NCBI GenBank assembly: GCA_965199975.1
Contig: OZ241340.1
Span: 248,001 to 312,000 of the forward strand
Reading direction: 5' to 3'
DNA length: 64,000 nucleotides
Source of the DNA: JASLDZ01 sp965199975
GTDB taxonomy: Bacteria; Pseudomonadota; Alphaproteobacteria; Caulobacterales; Caulobacteraceae
Shown: positions 8,383-18,771 of the stretch, piece after piece
How positions within the stretch are numbered: the first letter of the stretch is position 1
Layout of the letters: each line of letters begins with the position of its first letter
Program-made: the position numbers and the translations under genes
Notes under the pieces: generated by a model
What the model was told of the DNA's origin: nothing
Database searches by the model: none
Seen by the model: the letters and a program-made list of their open reading frames with translations, nothing else

Positions 8383-11256
8383 TCAACGTCCGGCGCTGGC
8401 GCGGGCGCGGGCCAGGCGGCGCGGTGCGCTCGCCGGGCGCGACCGCAGGGCCTCGCGCAGGGCGGCGGCGAGGGCGCCCAAACGCTCCTCGTCCTCCAGC
8501 TTGGCGCCCGTGGCGGCGTCGGTGACGTAGAAGCTGTCGACAGCGCGCGCGCCCACCGTCTCCACATGCGCCGACTGGAGCGAGGCGCCGGCGGCGGCCA
8601 GGGCGCGAGCCAGCGCCTCGAGCAGGCCCGGCCGGTCGGGGCCCGAGCATTCCACCACCGTGGCGGCGGTGCTCGCGGCCTGGTCGAAGCTGACGGCGGC
8701 GCTGACCGCGAAGGCCTGGGCGCGGGCCGAGCGCGAGCGCCGCGCAGGCTCGGGCGCGGTGGCGGTGCGCCCGCGGGCGGCGGCCTCGACGGCGGCGGCC
8801 AGCCGCTCGAGGGCGCGCGGATCGCCGTCGCCGAACGGGCGCCCGGCCGCGTCCTGCACGTAGAACACGTCCAGCGCCTCGCCCGAGGTCTCGGTGTAGA
8901 TGCGCGCGCCCAGGATGCCGGCGCCCTGGTCGGCCAGGGCGCCGACGAGGTCGGCGAACAGGCCGGGCCGATCGCGCGCCGCCACCGCGACCACCGCCGC
9001 CTCGGCCGCGGCGCCCACGTCCGCGCCCAGCGTCGCGCGCGCCGCCACGCCGTCGCCTGCGCCGGCGCGCTTGGCCAGGGCGAAGTGCATGGCCTCCTCC
9101 GCCACGCGGAAGGCCGAGAAGTAGCTGTCGTCGCGCCGCGCCGCCCAGGCCCGCAGCGCCGGGTCGTCGGCCTCGCCGAAGGCCGTCACCAGGCGCGTTT
9201 TGGCGTCCTGCGCGCGGTCGGCCTGGTTCTCGCGCACCCGCGCCACCTCGTCGCCGCCGCGGCCGCCGCGCAGCACCGCCTCCGCCGCCCGGTGGAGTTC
9301 GAGCAGGAGTTGGCCCTTCCAGCCGTTCCACACGCCGGGCCCAACGGCGCGGATGTCGGCGATGGTCAGCGCGGTCAGCATGCGCAGGCGTTCGGGCGTC
9401 TCCACCTGGCGCGCGAAGGCCGCGACCGTCTCGGGATCTGAAATGTCGCGCTTCTGCGCGGTGTCGCTCATCAGCAGGTGGTGCTCGACGAGCCAGGCGG
9501 CCTCCTGCGTGCGGGCGGCGTCCAGGCCCAGCCGCGGCGCCACGGCGCGCACCACGCGCCCGCCGGCCTCCTCCTGCGTGCCCTCCCCACCCTTGCCGGC
9601 GTCGTGCAGCAGCATGGCCAGCATCAGCACCTCGACGTCGCCGATCTGGGGAAGCACGACGGACAGGAGCGGCCGCTCCTCGTCCACCGGCCGTCCGGTG
9701 CGGGCGTCGGCCAGCACCTTCACCGCGCGCAAGGTGTGCTCGTCCACCGTGTAGGAGTGGTACATGTTGAACTGCATCTGGCAGACGATGCGCCCGAACT
9801 CGGGGATGTAGCGGCCCAGCACGCCCGCCTCGTTCATCAGCGTCAGCGTGCGGAAGGTCTCGCGGCCGCGGCTGAGTATCTCCAGGAACACCTCGGCGGC
9901 GCCCGGATCGGCGCGCAGACCTGGCGTGATCAGGTTGAGCGAACGGGTGACGGCCGAGAAGGCGTCAGGGTGCAGGTCGAGGTCGTGCCGGTCGGCCAGG
10001 CAGAACACCCGCAGGAGGTTGACCGGGTCCTCGACGAAGGCGTCCTCGCCCTCGACCGTGAGGCGGCCCGCCTCGGCGTGGAAGCCCGGCGCCAGCGCTT
10101 TGCGGCCGAAGCGGCGCATGGCGGGGAAGAAGCGCGACAGCCCCGTGGACGGCGCCTTGGCGTGCTCGGCCTCGAGCTTGGCGCAGAAGATGCGGGTCAG
10201 CGAGCCCACCTCGCGGGCGATCAGGAAGTAGCGGCGCATGAAGCGCTCCACCGCCACGGTCTCCTCCATCTCGGAGGTGGCGGCGTGGGCCTCGCACGCG
10301 CCATAGCCCATGCGCCGCGCCACCTCGGGCTGCAGGTCGAAGGAGAGGCGCTCCTCGGCTCGGCCGGTGGCGAAGTGCAGGTGGCAGCGCACCGCCCACA
10401 GGAAGTCGAACGCCCGCAGGAAGGCGCGCAGCTCGCGCCCGGTGAACTCGGCCAGCCGCACCACCTCCCCCGCGCGCCCTTCCGCGGGATGCAGGTAGCG
10501 GGCGATCCAGAACAGGCTGTTCAGGTCGCGCAGGCCGCCCTTGGACTCCTTGACGTTGGGCTCGACGAGGTAGCGGCTGGTCCCCGCCTTGGCGTGGCGC
10601 TCGTCGCGCTCTTTCAGCTTGGCGGCGGTGAACTCGGCGCCCGTGCCGCGAGCCACCTCGGCGCGGAAGCGGCGTTGCAGCTCCTCGGTGAGCGCCTCGT
10701 CGCCGGCCAGGTGGCGCAGTTCGAGCAGCGAGGTGCGGATGGTGAAGTCGCCGCGGGCGAGCTTCACGCACTCGTCCACCGTGCGCGAGGCGTGGCCGAC
10801 TTTGAAGCCCAGGTCCCACAGGGCGTAGAGCATGAACTCGATCACGCTCTCGGTGTGGGCGGTGGATTTGTAGGGCCGCAGGAATAGCAGATCGAGGTCG
10901 CTGAAGGGCGCCAGGGCGCCGCGGCCGTAGCCGCCCACCGCGGTCACCGCCAGACGCTCGCCCTCGGTGGGATTGCGGGCGCGGTGCACGTGGGTGGTGG
11001 TGAAATCGTAGAGGGCCTGCACCACCTCGTCGGTGACCCGCGAAAGCAGGAGCGCGGTGGCCGAGCCGCCGGCGCCGGCCTCCAGCCGCTCCTTGGCGAT
11101 CATGCGGCCGCGGAACAGGGCGCCGCGCAGGAGCTCCAGCGCCCGGGCGCGCAGGGCCGCGTCGTCATTCGCGGCGAGGGCGGCGGCGGAGAGCTGGGCG
11201 CGCAGCTTGACGCCGTCGACCACCGTCTCGATACGGGCCGTGCGTTGGCGCGCCAT
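8383..11256 (-). CDS. glnD: Bifunctional uridylyltransferase/uridylyl-removing enzyme GlnD
   Basis: Nitrogen sensor (957 aa) that uridylylates or deuridylylates PII proteins according to glutamine level. Domain order fits: nucleotidyltransferase (GGYGRGALAPFSDLDLLFL near residues 109-127, with the G-G-Y-G-R-G and D-L-D motifs), a helical linker, an HD hydrolase domain (MLLHDAGKG near residue 560), and two C-terminal ACT domains that begin VAARDRPGLFADLVGALAD and VECSGPDRPGLLEALARAL. The start ATG follows a short gap from the convergently placed TetR gene end. It heads the glnD-murJ-trpS unit. Confidence 0.97.
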   Translation of the reverse strand: MARQRTARIETVVDGVKLRAQLSAAALAANDDAALRARALELLRGALFRGRMIAKERLEAGAGGSATALLLSRVTDEVVQALYDFTTTHVHRARNPTEGERLAVTAVGGYGRGALAPFSDLDLLFLRPYKSTAHTESVIEFMLYALWDLGFKVGHASRTVDECVKLARGDFTIRTSLLELRHLAGDEALTEELQRRFRAEVARGTGAEFTAAKLKERDERHAKAGTSRYLVEPNVKESKGGLRDLNSLFWIARYLHPAEGRAGEVVRLAEFTGRELRAFLRAFDFLWAVRCHLHFATGRAEERLSFDLQPEVARRMGYGACEAHAATSEMEETVAVERFMRRYFLIAREVGSLTRIFCAKLEAEHAKAPSTGLSRFFPAMRRFGRKALAPGFHAEAGRLTVEGEDAFVEDPVNLLRVFCLADRHDLDLHPDAFSAVTRSLNLITPGLRADPGAAEVFLEILSRGRETFRTLTLMNEAGVLGRYIPEFGRIVCQMQFNMYHSYTVDEHTLRAVKVLADARTGRPVDEERPLLSVVLPQIGDVEVLMLAMLLHDAGKGGEGTQEEAGGRVVRAVAPRLGLDAARTQEAAWLVEHHLLMSDTAQKRDISDPETVAAFARQVETPERLRMLTALTIADIRAVGPGVWNGWKGQLLLELHRAAEAVLRGGRGGDEVARVRENQADRAQDAKTRLVTAFGEADDPALRAWAARRDDSYFSAFRVAEEAMHFALAKRAGAGDGVAARATLGADVGAAAEAAVVAVAARDRPGLFADLVGALADQGAGILGARIYTETSGEALDVFYVQDAAGRPFGDGDPRALERLAAAVEAAARGRTATAPEPARRSRSARAQAFAVSAAVSFDQAASTAATVVECSGPDRPGLLEALARALAAAGASLQSAHVETVGARAVDSFYVTDAATGAKLEDEERLGALAAALREALRSRPASAPRRLARARASAGR

Positions 11257-11312
11257 GGCGGGAGCTTAGAGGCGTCCGCGCGGCTTGCGAGCGGGCAGGC
11301 GGTCGCGGGCGG

Positions 11313-12005
11313 TCAGTGGGCGTCAGGCCAGAGTTCGGCGGTCTCGCCCTTGCGGTTGAGCATGCGGGCCGCGCGCCTGATGACGGCCAGGAGGCGCGCG
11401 GTCCGTGCGACGCCATCGTCGGCCAGGCGGGCGCGGGCCAGGCCCTCCAGCGTGAAGCGGGCGAGGTCGCGGCTGGCCTGCAGGCGCGGTCCTGCGCCGC
11501 CCTGCATCAGGCCCGACATGGCGTCGCTCAGCTGCGCCCGGTCGAAGGCGTCGCGGGCCGGCGCGATCTGCACGGCGAGATCGGGATCGGTCCGCGCCGC
11601 CGCCTCAAGCTCCCCGAACGCCACGAACGCGGGATGAGTCAGGAGGGCCCAGTAGCTGTCGATGGCGTGGTCGATGCGGTCCGCGCCATGCGGGGCGCCG
11701 GTGGCGGTCTCGTCGAACAGGCGCGTGCGCTCGCGCTGCAGGTGCTCCACCACCGCGACCACCAGGCTGGCGCGGTCGGGGAAGTGGTAGAGCATGGCCC
11801 CGCGCGTCAGCCCCGCCGCCTCGGCGATCACCGGGTTGGGCGAGGCGGCGTAGCCCCGCTCCACCAGCATCCGCACGGCGGTGTCGACGATGTGGGCGCG
11901 CGTGCGGCGCGACTTGGGGCTGTCGCCCGCCAGCCGAGGCCGGGGGGCCGCAAGCTCGGGCGCGGGGTCGGGATCGACCCGACGAAGGGCGCTGGTCGGA
12001 GGCAT
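11313..12005 (-). CDS. TetR-family transcriptional regulator
   Basis: A 230-aa repressor-type protein. Residues about 28-80 form the TetR helix-turn-helix (RTRAHIVDTAVRMLVERGYA, then VIAEAAGLTRGAMLYHFPDR), and the rest is an alpha-helical ligand-binding domain of unknown specificity. The N-terminal 25 residues are Pro/Ala-rich and disordered-looking. It is divergent from the glycosyltransferase gene 143 bases away, so a shared control region between 12006 and 12148 is possible. Its target is unknown. Confidence 0.9.
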   Translation of the reverse strand: MPPTSALRRVDPDPAPELAAPRPRLAGDSPKSRRTRAHIVDTAVRMLVERGYAASPNPVIAEAAGLTRGAMLYHFPDRASLVVAVVEHLQRERTRLFDETATGAPHGADRIDHAIDSYWALLTHPAFVAFGELEAAARTDPDLAVQIAPARDAFDRAQLSDAMSGLMQGGAGPRLQASRDLARFTLEGLARARLADDGVARTARLLAVIRRAARMLNRKGETAELWPDAH

Positions 12006-12148
12006 GGGAAGTCCTTGGCGCAGGCTTGCTAGCAGATAGGGTCGCTGCGGTGCAGCAAAAGAGGCGCCGCGCCCTTCGCCCTTGACCCCGGGCGCTGCGC
12101 CCGCTTCGTCTCACCGGCCATGTCGCGCCGCCCCGCCATCTGCGCCTG

Positions 12149-13231
12149 ATGCGCGTCCTCCTCGCCACCGACGCGTGGGAGCCGCAGGTCAACGGCGTGG
12201 TGCGCACGCTGTCGCGCACCATCGCCGAGATGCGCGCCATGGGCCACGAGGTGGAGGTGGTCTCCCCCGACCAGTTCAAGACCCTGCCGCTGCCCAGCTA
12301 TCCCGAGATCCGGCTCGCCACCAACGCCTGGGAGCCGATGCAGGAGCGCTTCAAGGCCTTCGAGCCCGAGGCCATCCACATCGCCACCGAAGGCCCCATC
12401 GGCCTGGCCGCGCGGCGCCTCTGCCTGGAGTGGGGCCTGCCCTTCACCACCAGCTACCACACGCGCTTCCCGGAATACCTCAGCGCGCGCCTGCCGGTGC
12501 CGCCGGCGGCCGGCTACGCCTACATGCGCTGGTTCCACAAGCCGTCGGGCCGGGTGATGGTGGCCACGCCCACCATGCGCGACGAGCTGGAGAAGCGCGG
12601 CTTCCACAACCTGTCGTTCTGGACGCGCGGGGTGGACACCGAGCTGTTCCACCCGCGCCGCGAGGGCGAGCCCGACCTCTTCGCCGACCTGGCGCGCCCC
12701 GTGTTCCTCAACGTCGGACGCGTGGCGGTGGAGAAGAACGTCGAGGCCTTCTTGGCGCTCGACCTTCCGGGTTCCAAGGTGGTGGTCGGCGACGGGCCGC
12801 AGCGCGAGGAGCTGATGGCCCGCTATCCCGCCGTGCGCTTCACCGGCGCCCGCTTCGGCGAGGACCTGGCGGCGCACTTCGCCGGCTGCGACGTCTTCGT
12901 CTTTCCCTCGCTGACCGACACCTTCGGCCTGGTGATCCTGGAGGCCATGGCCACGGGCGCGCCGGTGGCCGCCTTCCCCGCCCCCGGTCCGGTGGACCTG
13001 CTGCCGGGCTCGGGTGCGGGCGTGTGCGACGACGACCTGCGCGCCGCCTGCCTCGCCTGCCTGGAGCTGGACCGCGCCCACGTGCGCCGCTTTGCGGAAG
13101 GCTTCAGCTGGCGCGCCTCGGCCGACCAGTTCGTGACCAACCTCCAGCCCCACCCCGAGCGCGAGAAGCGCCGCTTCTGGAAGCGCCTGCGCCGGCTGGC
13201 GAGGTTGCGGCGACGCAGCCGGGCGGCGTGA
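12149..13231 (+). CDS. Glycosyltransferase family 4 (GT-B) protein
   Basis: A 360-aa retaining GT-B glycosyltransferase, probably acting on a membrane glycolipid at the cytosolic face. The N-terminus RVLLATDAWEPQVNGVVRTL is the typical GT4 acceptor-domain start. The donor domain carries VFLNVGRVAVEKNVEAFL and the E-x7-E motif in DTFGLVILEAMATGAPVAA. The closest remembered relatives transfer hexose to diacylglycerol or phosphoinositides. Sphingolipid glycosylation, known in Caulobacter, is another option; the sequence alone does not decide. The gene converges on the lipoprotein gene at 13278. Confidence 0.88.
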   Translation: MRVLLATDAWEPQVNGVVRTLSRTIAEMRAMGHEVEVVSPDQFKTLPLPSYPEIRLATNAWEPMQERFKAFEPEAIHIATEGPIGLAARRLCLEWGLPFTTSYHTRFPEYLSARLPVPPAAGYAYMRWFHKPSGRVMVATPTMRDELEKRGFHNLSFWTRGVDTELFHPRREGEPDLFADLARPVFLNVGRVAVEKNVEAFLALDLPGSKVVVGDGPQREELMARYPAVRFTGARFGEDLAAHFAGCDVFVFPSLTDTFGLVILEAMATGAPVAAFPAPGPVDLLPGSGAGVCDDDLRAACLACLELDRAHVRRFAEGFSWRASADQFVTNLQPHPEREKRRFWKRLRRLARLRRRSRAA

Positions 13232-13242
13232 GCCGGGTCGGC

Positions 13243-13264
13243 GCGGCGGCGCCATCGCCGCCGC
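13243..13264. terminator. GC-rich hairpin between convergent genes
   Basis: Perfect 9-bp arms (GCGGCGGCG and CGCCGCCGC) around a 4-base loop lie between the glycosyltransferase stop and the lipoprotein stop. There is no T run, so this is a possible bidirectional stop only. Confidence 0.45.
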
Positions 13265-13277
13265 ACCCGCGCCGGGC

Positions 13278-14045
13278 CTACATCGGCGGCGTGATCCCGT
13301 CCTTGCCGATGGCGACGAACTTCGCGCCCTTGGCGTCGGGCGTGGTCACGACGAACACCTTCTGGCCCTTGGCCAGCACCGACTCCGTCGCCGGCTCGAA
13401 GCGCACGATAGGCGCGCCGGCGGGCACCGCCACCTTTGAGGCGCCGCCCTTGTAGGAGACGGTGAGCGCCTTCTCGCCGGCCGACCCGACGGTGCTGCCC
13501 GTCACCGCGCCGTTGGTCATGGCGCTCTGCGCCTGCACCGTCCCGTTGGTCATCGCGCTCTGCGACTGCACCGTGCCGTTGGTCATCGCGCTCGACCCGC
13601 TCGCGCCGTCGCCGCCCTTGGAGGCGATCACGCCGGGCGTGTCCCAGGCGTAGTGACCCTCGCCCGTGCCACGCATCGACTCGGGGAAGATCACCACCTC
13701 GACCGCGCGCAGCGCGGTGTCCGGCCCGCTCGTCGCCGTGCCGATGAAGTCGCCGTTCTTCACCGCCGAGAGGCTGGACGCGGCGACCCAGGCGAAGCCG
13801 GTCTTCGCGTCGAGCGGCACGGTGACCGATCGGCCGTCGTAGGTCTGGATCGTCAAAGCGTCGGGCGCCACCGCCTGCAGCGTGCCACGCACCCGATCGG
13901 CGGAGGCGGCGGGCGCCGCGGGGGCCGTCGCCGGAGCCGCGGCGGGCGTCGCCGTCGCGCCGGCGCCGTCGTTGGCCGGCGTCTTGTTGCAGGCCTCCAG
14001 CGAGACGAGCGCCACGCCGATCACGGCGACTGTTCTCAGGGTCAT
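13278..14045 (-). CDS. Lipoprotein with DUF5666-like domain and NGTVQ tandem repeats
   Basis: A 255-aa predicted outer-envelope lipoprotein. I choose the ATG at 14045 because it gives a signal peptide ending in the lipobox LEAC; the open frame starts further up without support. After a long Ala/Pro linker, residues about 55-130 (RGTLQAVAPDALTIQTYDGR and following) look like the small beta-barrel seen in DUF5666-type proteins. In databases these are sometimes misnamed as metal ABC transporter permeases. Three near-identical 11-residue repeats (SAMTNGTVQSQ, SAMTNGTVQAQ, SAMTNGAVTGS) split it from a second similar beta domain. Function unknown. Confidence 0.75.
   Translation of the reverse strand: MTLRTVAVIGVALVSLEACNKTPANDGAGATATPAAAPATAPAAPAASADRVRGTLQAVAPDALTIQTYDGRSVTVPLDAKTGFAWVAASSLSAVKNGDFIGTATSGPDTALRAVEVVIFPESMRGTGEGHYAWDTPGVIASKGGDGASGSSAMTNGTVQSQSAMTNGTVQAQSAMTNGAVTGSTVGSAGEKALTVSYKGGASKVAVPAGAPIVRFEPATESVLAKGQKVFVVTTPDAKGAKFVAIGKDGITPPM
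13511..13591 (-). repeat. 33-bp tandem repeat inside the lipoprotein gene
   Basis: About two and a half copies of a 33-bp unit encode SAMTNGTVQ(S/A)Q. Copies differ by only a few bases, so copy number could vary between strains by slippage. Confidence 0.75.
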
Positions 14046-14172
14046 GGTCTCGGAAACTCCGTTAGCGCGCGCCGCACCGCTCCATCGCCGCCGCCGCCGC
14101 GGGGCCCGCTCTCCTCGCACGGCGACGACGCCTTCGCCAAGCATGCGCAAGACCCGTCGCAGCCGTGATGCG

Positions 14173-16248
<2,076 letters not shown>

Positions 16249-16336
16249 GGAGCGATCCTTCGGGCGGGGGCCCATTGCTAAGCCCGCCGCGCCCGCAGCG
16301 CCAGCTTGCGCAGGCGCCGCAAGCGCCCCGTGCGAC

Positions 16337-17380
16337 CTATTCCGCCGGAACCTGCGGCTCGCCTCGACGCAGCATCAGTTGGTCGAAGTTGGACCATACG
16401 CCCTCGCCGCCCTCCCAGCGGCCGGCGGTGGCCGCCTTGGAGTATTCGGTGGAGCGGGCCTCGAAGAAGTTGGCGTGCTCCACGCCCGAGAGCAGGCTCT
16501 GCAGCCAGGGGATGGGGTTCTCGCGCACGCCGTAGAGCTCGGGCAGCTCCAGCTGGCGCAGCCGCCAGTCGGCGATGAAGCGGATGTACTGCTTGATGTC
16601 TGTGGGGTTCATGCCCTGCACCTCGCCGGCCTCGAAGGCCAGGTCGATGAACTTGTCCTCAAGCCCGACCACCGTGCGGCAGTTCTCGACGATGTCGGAC
16701 GCTACGCTGGCGGTGACCGCGCCGGTCTCCTTGTTGAAGGCGTGGTAGAGCTTGATCATGCCCTCGCAGTGCAGGCTCTCGTCACGCACGCTCCATGACA
16801 CGATCTGCCCCATGCCCTTCATCTTGTTGAAGCGCGGGAAGTTCAGCAGCATGGCGAAGCTGGCGAACAGCTGCAGCCCCTCGGTGAAGGCGCCGAACAT
16901 GGCCAGCGTGCGGGCGATATCGGCGGTGGTCTCCACCCCGAAGGTCTGCATGTAATCGTGCTTGTCCTTCATCGCCTCGTATTCGAGGAAGGCGGAGAAC
17001 TCAGTCTCCGGCATGCCGATGGTCTCCAGCAACAGCGCGTAGGCGGCGATGTGGATCGTCTCGATGTTGGAGAATGCCGACAGCATCATCTTAACCTCGG
17101 TGGGTTTGAAGACGCGGGCGTAGCGTTCCATGTAGTTGTCGTTCACCTCGACGTCCGACTGGGTGAAGAAGCGGAAGATCTGGGTCAGAAGGTTGCGCTC
17201 ACGGTCGTTGAGCTTGGTCGCCCAGTCCTTGCAGTCCTCGCCGAGCGGAACCTCCTCGGGCATCCAGTGCACCTGCTGCTGGCGCTTCCAGAACTCGTGC
17301 GCCCACGGATAGCGGAAGGGCTTGTAGGCGTGGCTGGGCGTCATCAGCCCGGGCAGGGGGGCGGGGATGTCGAACGCCAT
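16337..17380 (-). CDS. nrdB: Class Ia ribonucleotide reductase, beta subunit
   Basis: A 347-aa radical-generating subunit that pairs with NrdA to make deoxyribonucleotides. The four-helix ferritin-like core shows the metal-ligand motifs E-x2-H in NIETIHIAAYA and DESLHCEGM, with family segments WPRxTQSDVEVN-like (RFFTQSDVEVNDNYMERYA) and FRFIADWRLRQLEL. The C-terminal tail is Glu-poor but short, as in alphaproteobacterial NrdB. The alpha-subunit gene is not adjacent in this window. Two NrdR-box-like sites lie upstream, consistent with NrdR repression. Confidence 0.96.
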   Translation of the reverse strand: MAFDIPAPLPGLMTPSHAYKPFRYPWAHEFWKRQQQVHWMPEEVPLGEDCKDWATKLNDRERNLLTQIFRFFTQSDVEVNDNYMERYARVFKPTEVKMMLSAFSNIETIHIAAYALLLETIGMPETEFSAFLEYEAMKDKHDYMQTFGVETTADIARTLAMFGAFTEGLQLFASFAMLLNFPRFNKMKGMGQIVSWSVRDESLHCEGMIKLYHAFNKETGAVTASVASDIVENCRTVVGLEDKFIDLAFEAGEVQGMNPTDIKQYIRFIADWRLRQLELPELYGVRENPIPWLQSLLSGVEHANFFEARSTEYSKAATAGRWEGGEGVWSNFDQLMLRRGEPQVPAE

Positions 17381-17437
17381 GGGACGGCCTTCCGGAGGGG
17401 GAATCGCGCGAGGTTGGACGGACCCTAGGGCGCCGCG

Positions 17438-17484
17438 CGCATAGATGCAGCGCCGAAATCGCCGCAGACCCCTAGATGTTGTAC
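17438..17484 (-). promoter_or_regulatory. Pair of NrdR-box-like sites upstream of nrdB
   Basis: Two related cores, ATAGATGCAG at 17441-17450 and CTAGATGTTG at 17472-17481, match each other at 7 of 10 bases. They resemble the core of the NrdR consensus (acaCwAtATaTwGtgt) and lie 31 bp apart, the usual three-turn spacing of paired NrdR boxes. They sit 58-104 bases before the nrdB ATG. Confidence 0.5.
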
Positions 17485-17515
17485 ACAGCCTCTGTGGACC
17501 GCCTGTGGACGGGCC

Positions 17516-18373
17516 TCAGCTCTTCAGCCGCCAGCCGCGCCGGAACAGCTCCCACACGAGTCCGCTCAACCCCACCGCCAGGACGAGCGAAACCGCCACC
17601 CCCAGTGCGATCGAGGCGTCGGAATGGCCGGTGAAGCCGAAGCGGAAACCGTCGATCAGGTAGAAGAACGGATTGAACCGCGCCACCGGCTGCACCACCG
17701 TCGGCAGGGCCGAGATGCTGTAGAAGGTGCCGGAGAGGAAGCTCAGCGGCATGATGACGAAGTTCGTCACCGTGGCCAGATGGTCGAACTTCTCCGACCA
17801 AAGGCCGGCCAGCACGCCCGTCATGGCCATGATCAGGGACGCGACGGCGGCGAAGTAGATGACCGCGCCCAGATGCGCGATGCCGTAGCGGGAGAAGGGC
17901 CACACGGCGAGCGCGGTGACGAACCCCACCAGCACGCCGCGCGTCATCGCTCCCAGGCCGAAGCCTGCGGCCAGCTCGAACGGCGACAGCGGCGGCGTGA
18001 GGAAGTCGGGCGCGGTGCCCATGATCTTGGCCTGGATGATCGAGGACGAGGCGTTGGCGAAGCTGTTGTTGAGGATCGCCATCATGATCAGCCCGGGGCC
18101 GACGAAGGCGCCGAAGCTCACCCCCTCCACCTCCGGCCGCGTCTTGCCGACGGCGACCACGAAGATGAGCATGTAGAGCAGCGTGGTCACGACCGGCGCG
18201 CCCACGGTCTGCAGCCCCACCTTGAAGAAGCGCCGCACCTCCTTGAGGTAGAGGGTCTTCAGCCCCTCCCAGTTCACCCCGTTCAGCACCCGCGGCGCGG
18301 GCGGTGTGGCGGCGCGGCTTGCGAGGAGCGAGGCGGAGGCGATGTTGGGCGAGCGTGCGTTCACCGCCCGCAT
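17516..18373 (-). CDS. ABC-2 type transporter permease
   Basis: A 285-aa membrane permease of the ABC-2 exporter family. Six hydrophobic segments are visible (starting VGAPVVTTLLYMLIFVVAVG), and the signature near the last loop (NFVIMPLSFLSGTFYSISAL) is typical of permeases for multidrug, lipid or polysaccharide export. The first 30 or so residues look cytosolic and dispensable, so the true start could be one of several internal codons. The ATPase partner is not next to it: the downstream side is nrdB, and upstream is the end of the inserted island. In the uninserted chromosome the upstream neighbour would be tRNA-Gly. Confidence 0.9.
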   Translation of the reverse strand: MRAVNARSPNIASASLLASRAATPPAPRVLNGVNWEGLKTLYLKEVRRFFKVGLQTVGAPVVTTLLYMLIFVVAVGKTRPEVEGVSFGAFVGPGLIMMAILNNSFANASSSIIQAKIMGTAPDFLTPPLSPFELAAGFGLGAMTRGVLVGFVTALAVWPFSRYGIAHLGAVIYFAAVASLIMAMTGVLAGLWSEKFDHLATVTNFVIMPLSFLSGTFYSISALPTVVQPVARFNPFFYLIDGFRFGFTGHSDASIALGVAVSLVLAVGLSGLVWELFRRGWRLKS

Positions 18374-18551
18374 GTGGACCGCACCCCGGCCGCGCGCAAC
18401 CGCGGGCCACGCGCTCGGCCGACCTTCGGCGTACGGTGGCCGCCGCAGGGACGGCGCCGCCAGACGCGCCAGCTCCTGCGCCGGATCATCCGATCGACGA
18501 TGAAGGCGAAGCCTGCGCCCCGTCGATCACGCGAAATCCGAGAAGGAAGTC

Positions 18552-18596
18552 TGGAGCGGGCGAGGCGATTCGAACGCCCGACCCCAACCTTGGCAA
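18552..18596. repeat. attL: 45-bp remnant of tRNA-Gly 3' end
   Basis: Exact copy of the 3' 45 bases of the tRNA at 33668-33742 (minus-strand sense), cut off just past the anticodon loop. The 5' half of a tRNA does not follow, so it is not a working gene. Identity stops sharply on both sides, as expected for an integrase core site. Confidence 0.93.
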
Positions 18597-18727
18597 CCAT
18601 AGGGTCACCGTCTCACGGTGCAACCCGTACGATCACGACGCGTCACCGAAGCCGCAATACTTCTTGCGCAGCCTCGGCTTCGCCGTTCCTATGACATCAC
18701 ACGCGGACACAGCGGCTCCCGGCCGTC

Positions 18728-18749
18728 TGGTCCCGCCGTGGTCCCGCGA
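18728..18749 (+). repeat. Candidate integrase arm-type site, left end
   Basis: A 22-bp block holding TGGTCCCG twice, 11 bases apart. The same block with one mismatch occurs at 33582-33603, also just inside the other attachment repeat and in the same orientation. Placement near both ends suggests integrase arm binding sites. Confidence 0.5.
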
Positions 18750-18771
18750 CACGCTTTGTTCTGGTGCGCCT

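Noticed and set aside
18558..18640. Apparent second tRNA-Gly at the left end of the island
   Set aside because: Only the 3' 45 bases match; the D-arm and 5' acceptor strand are missing. It is the attachment-site remnant.
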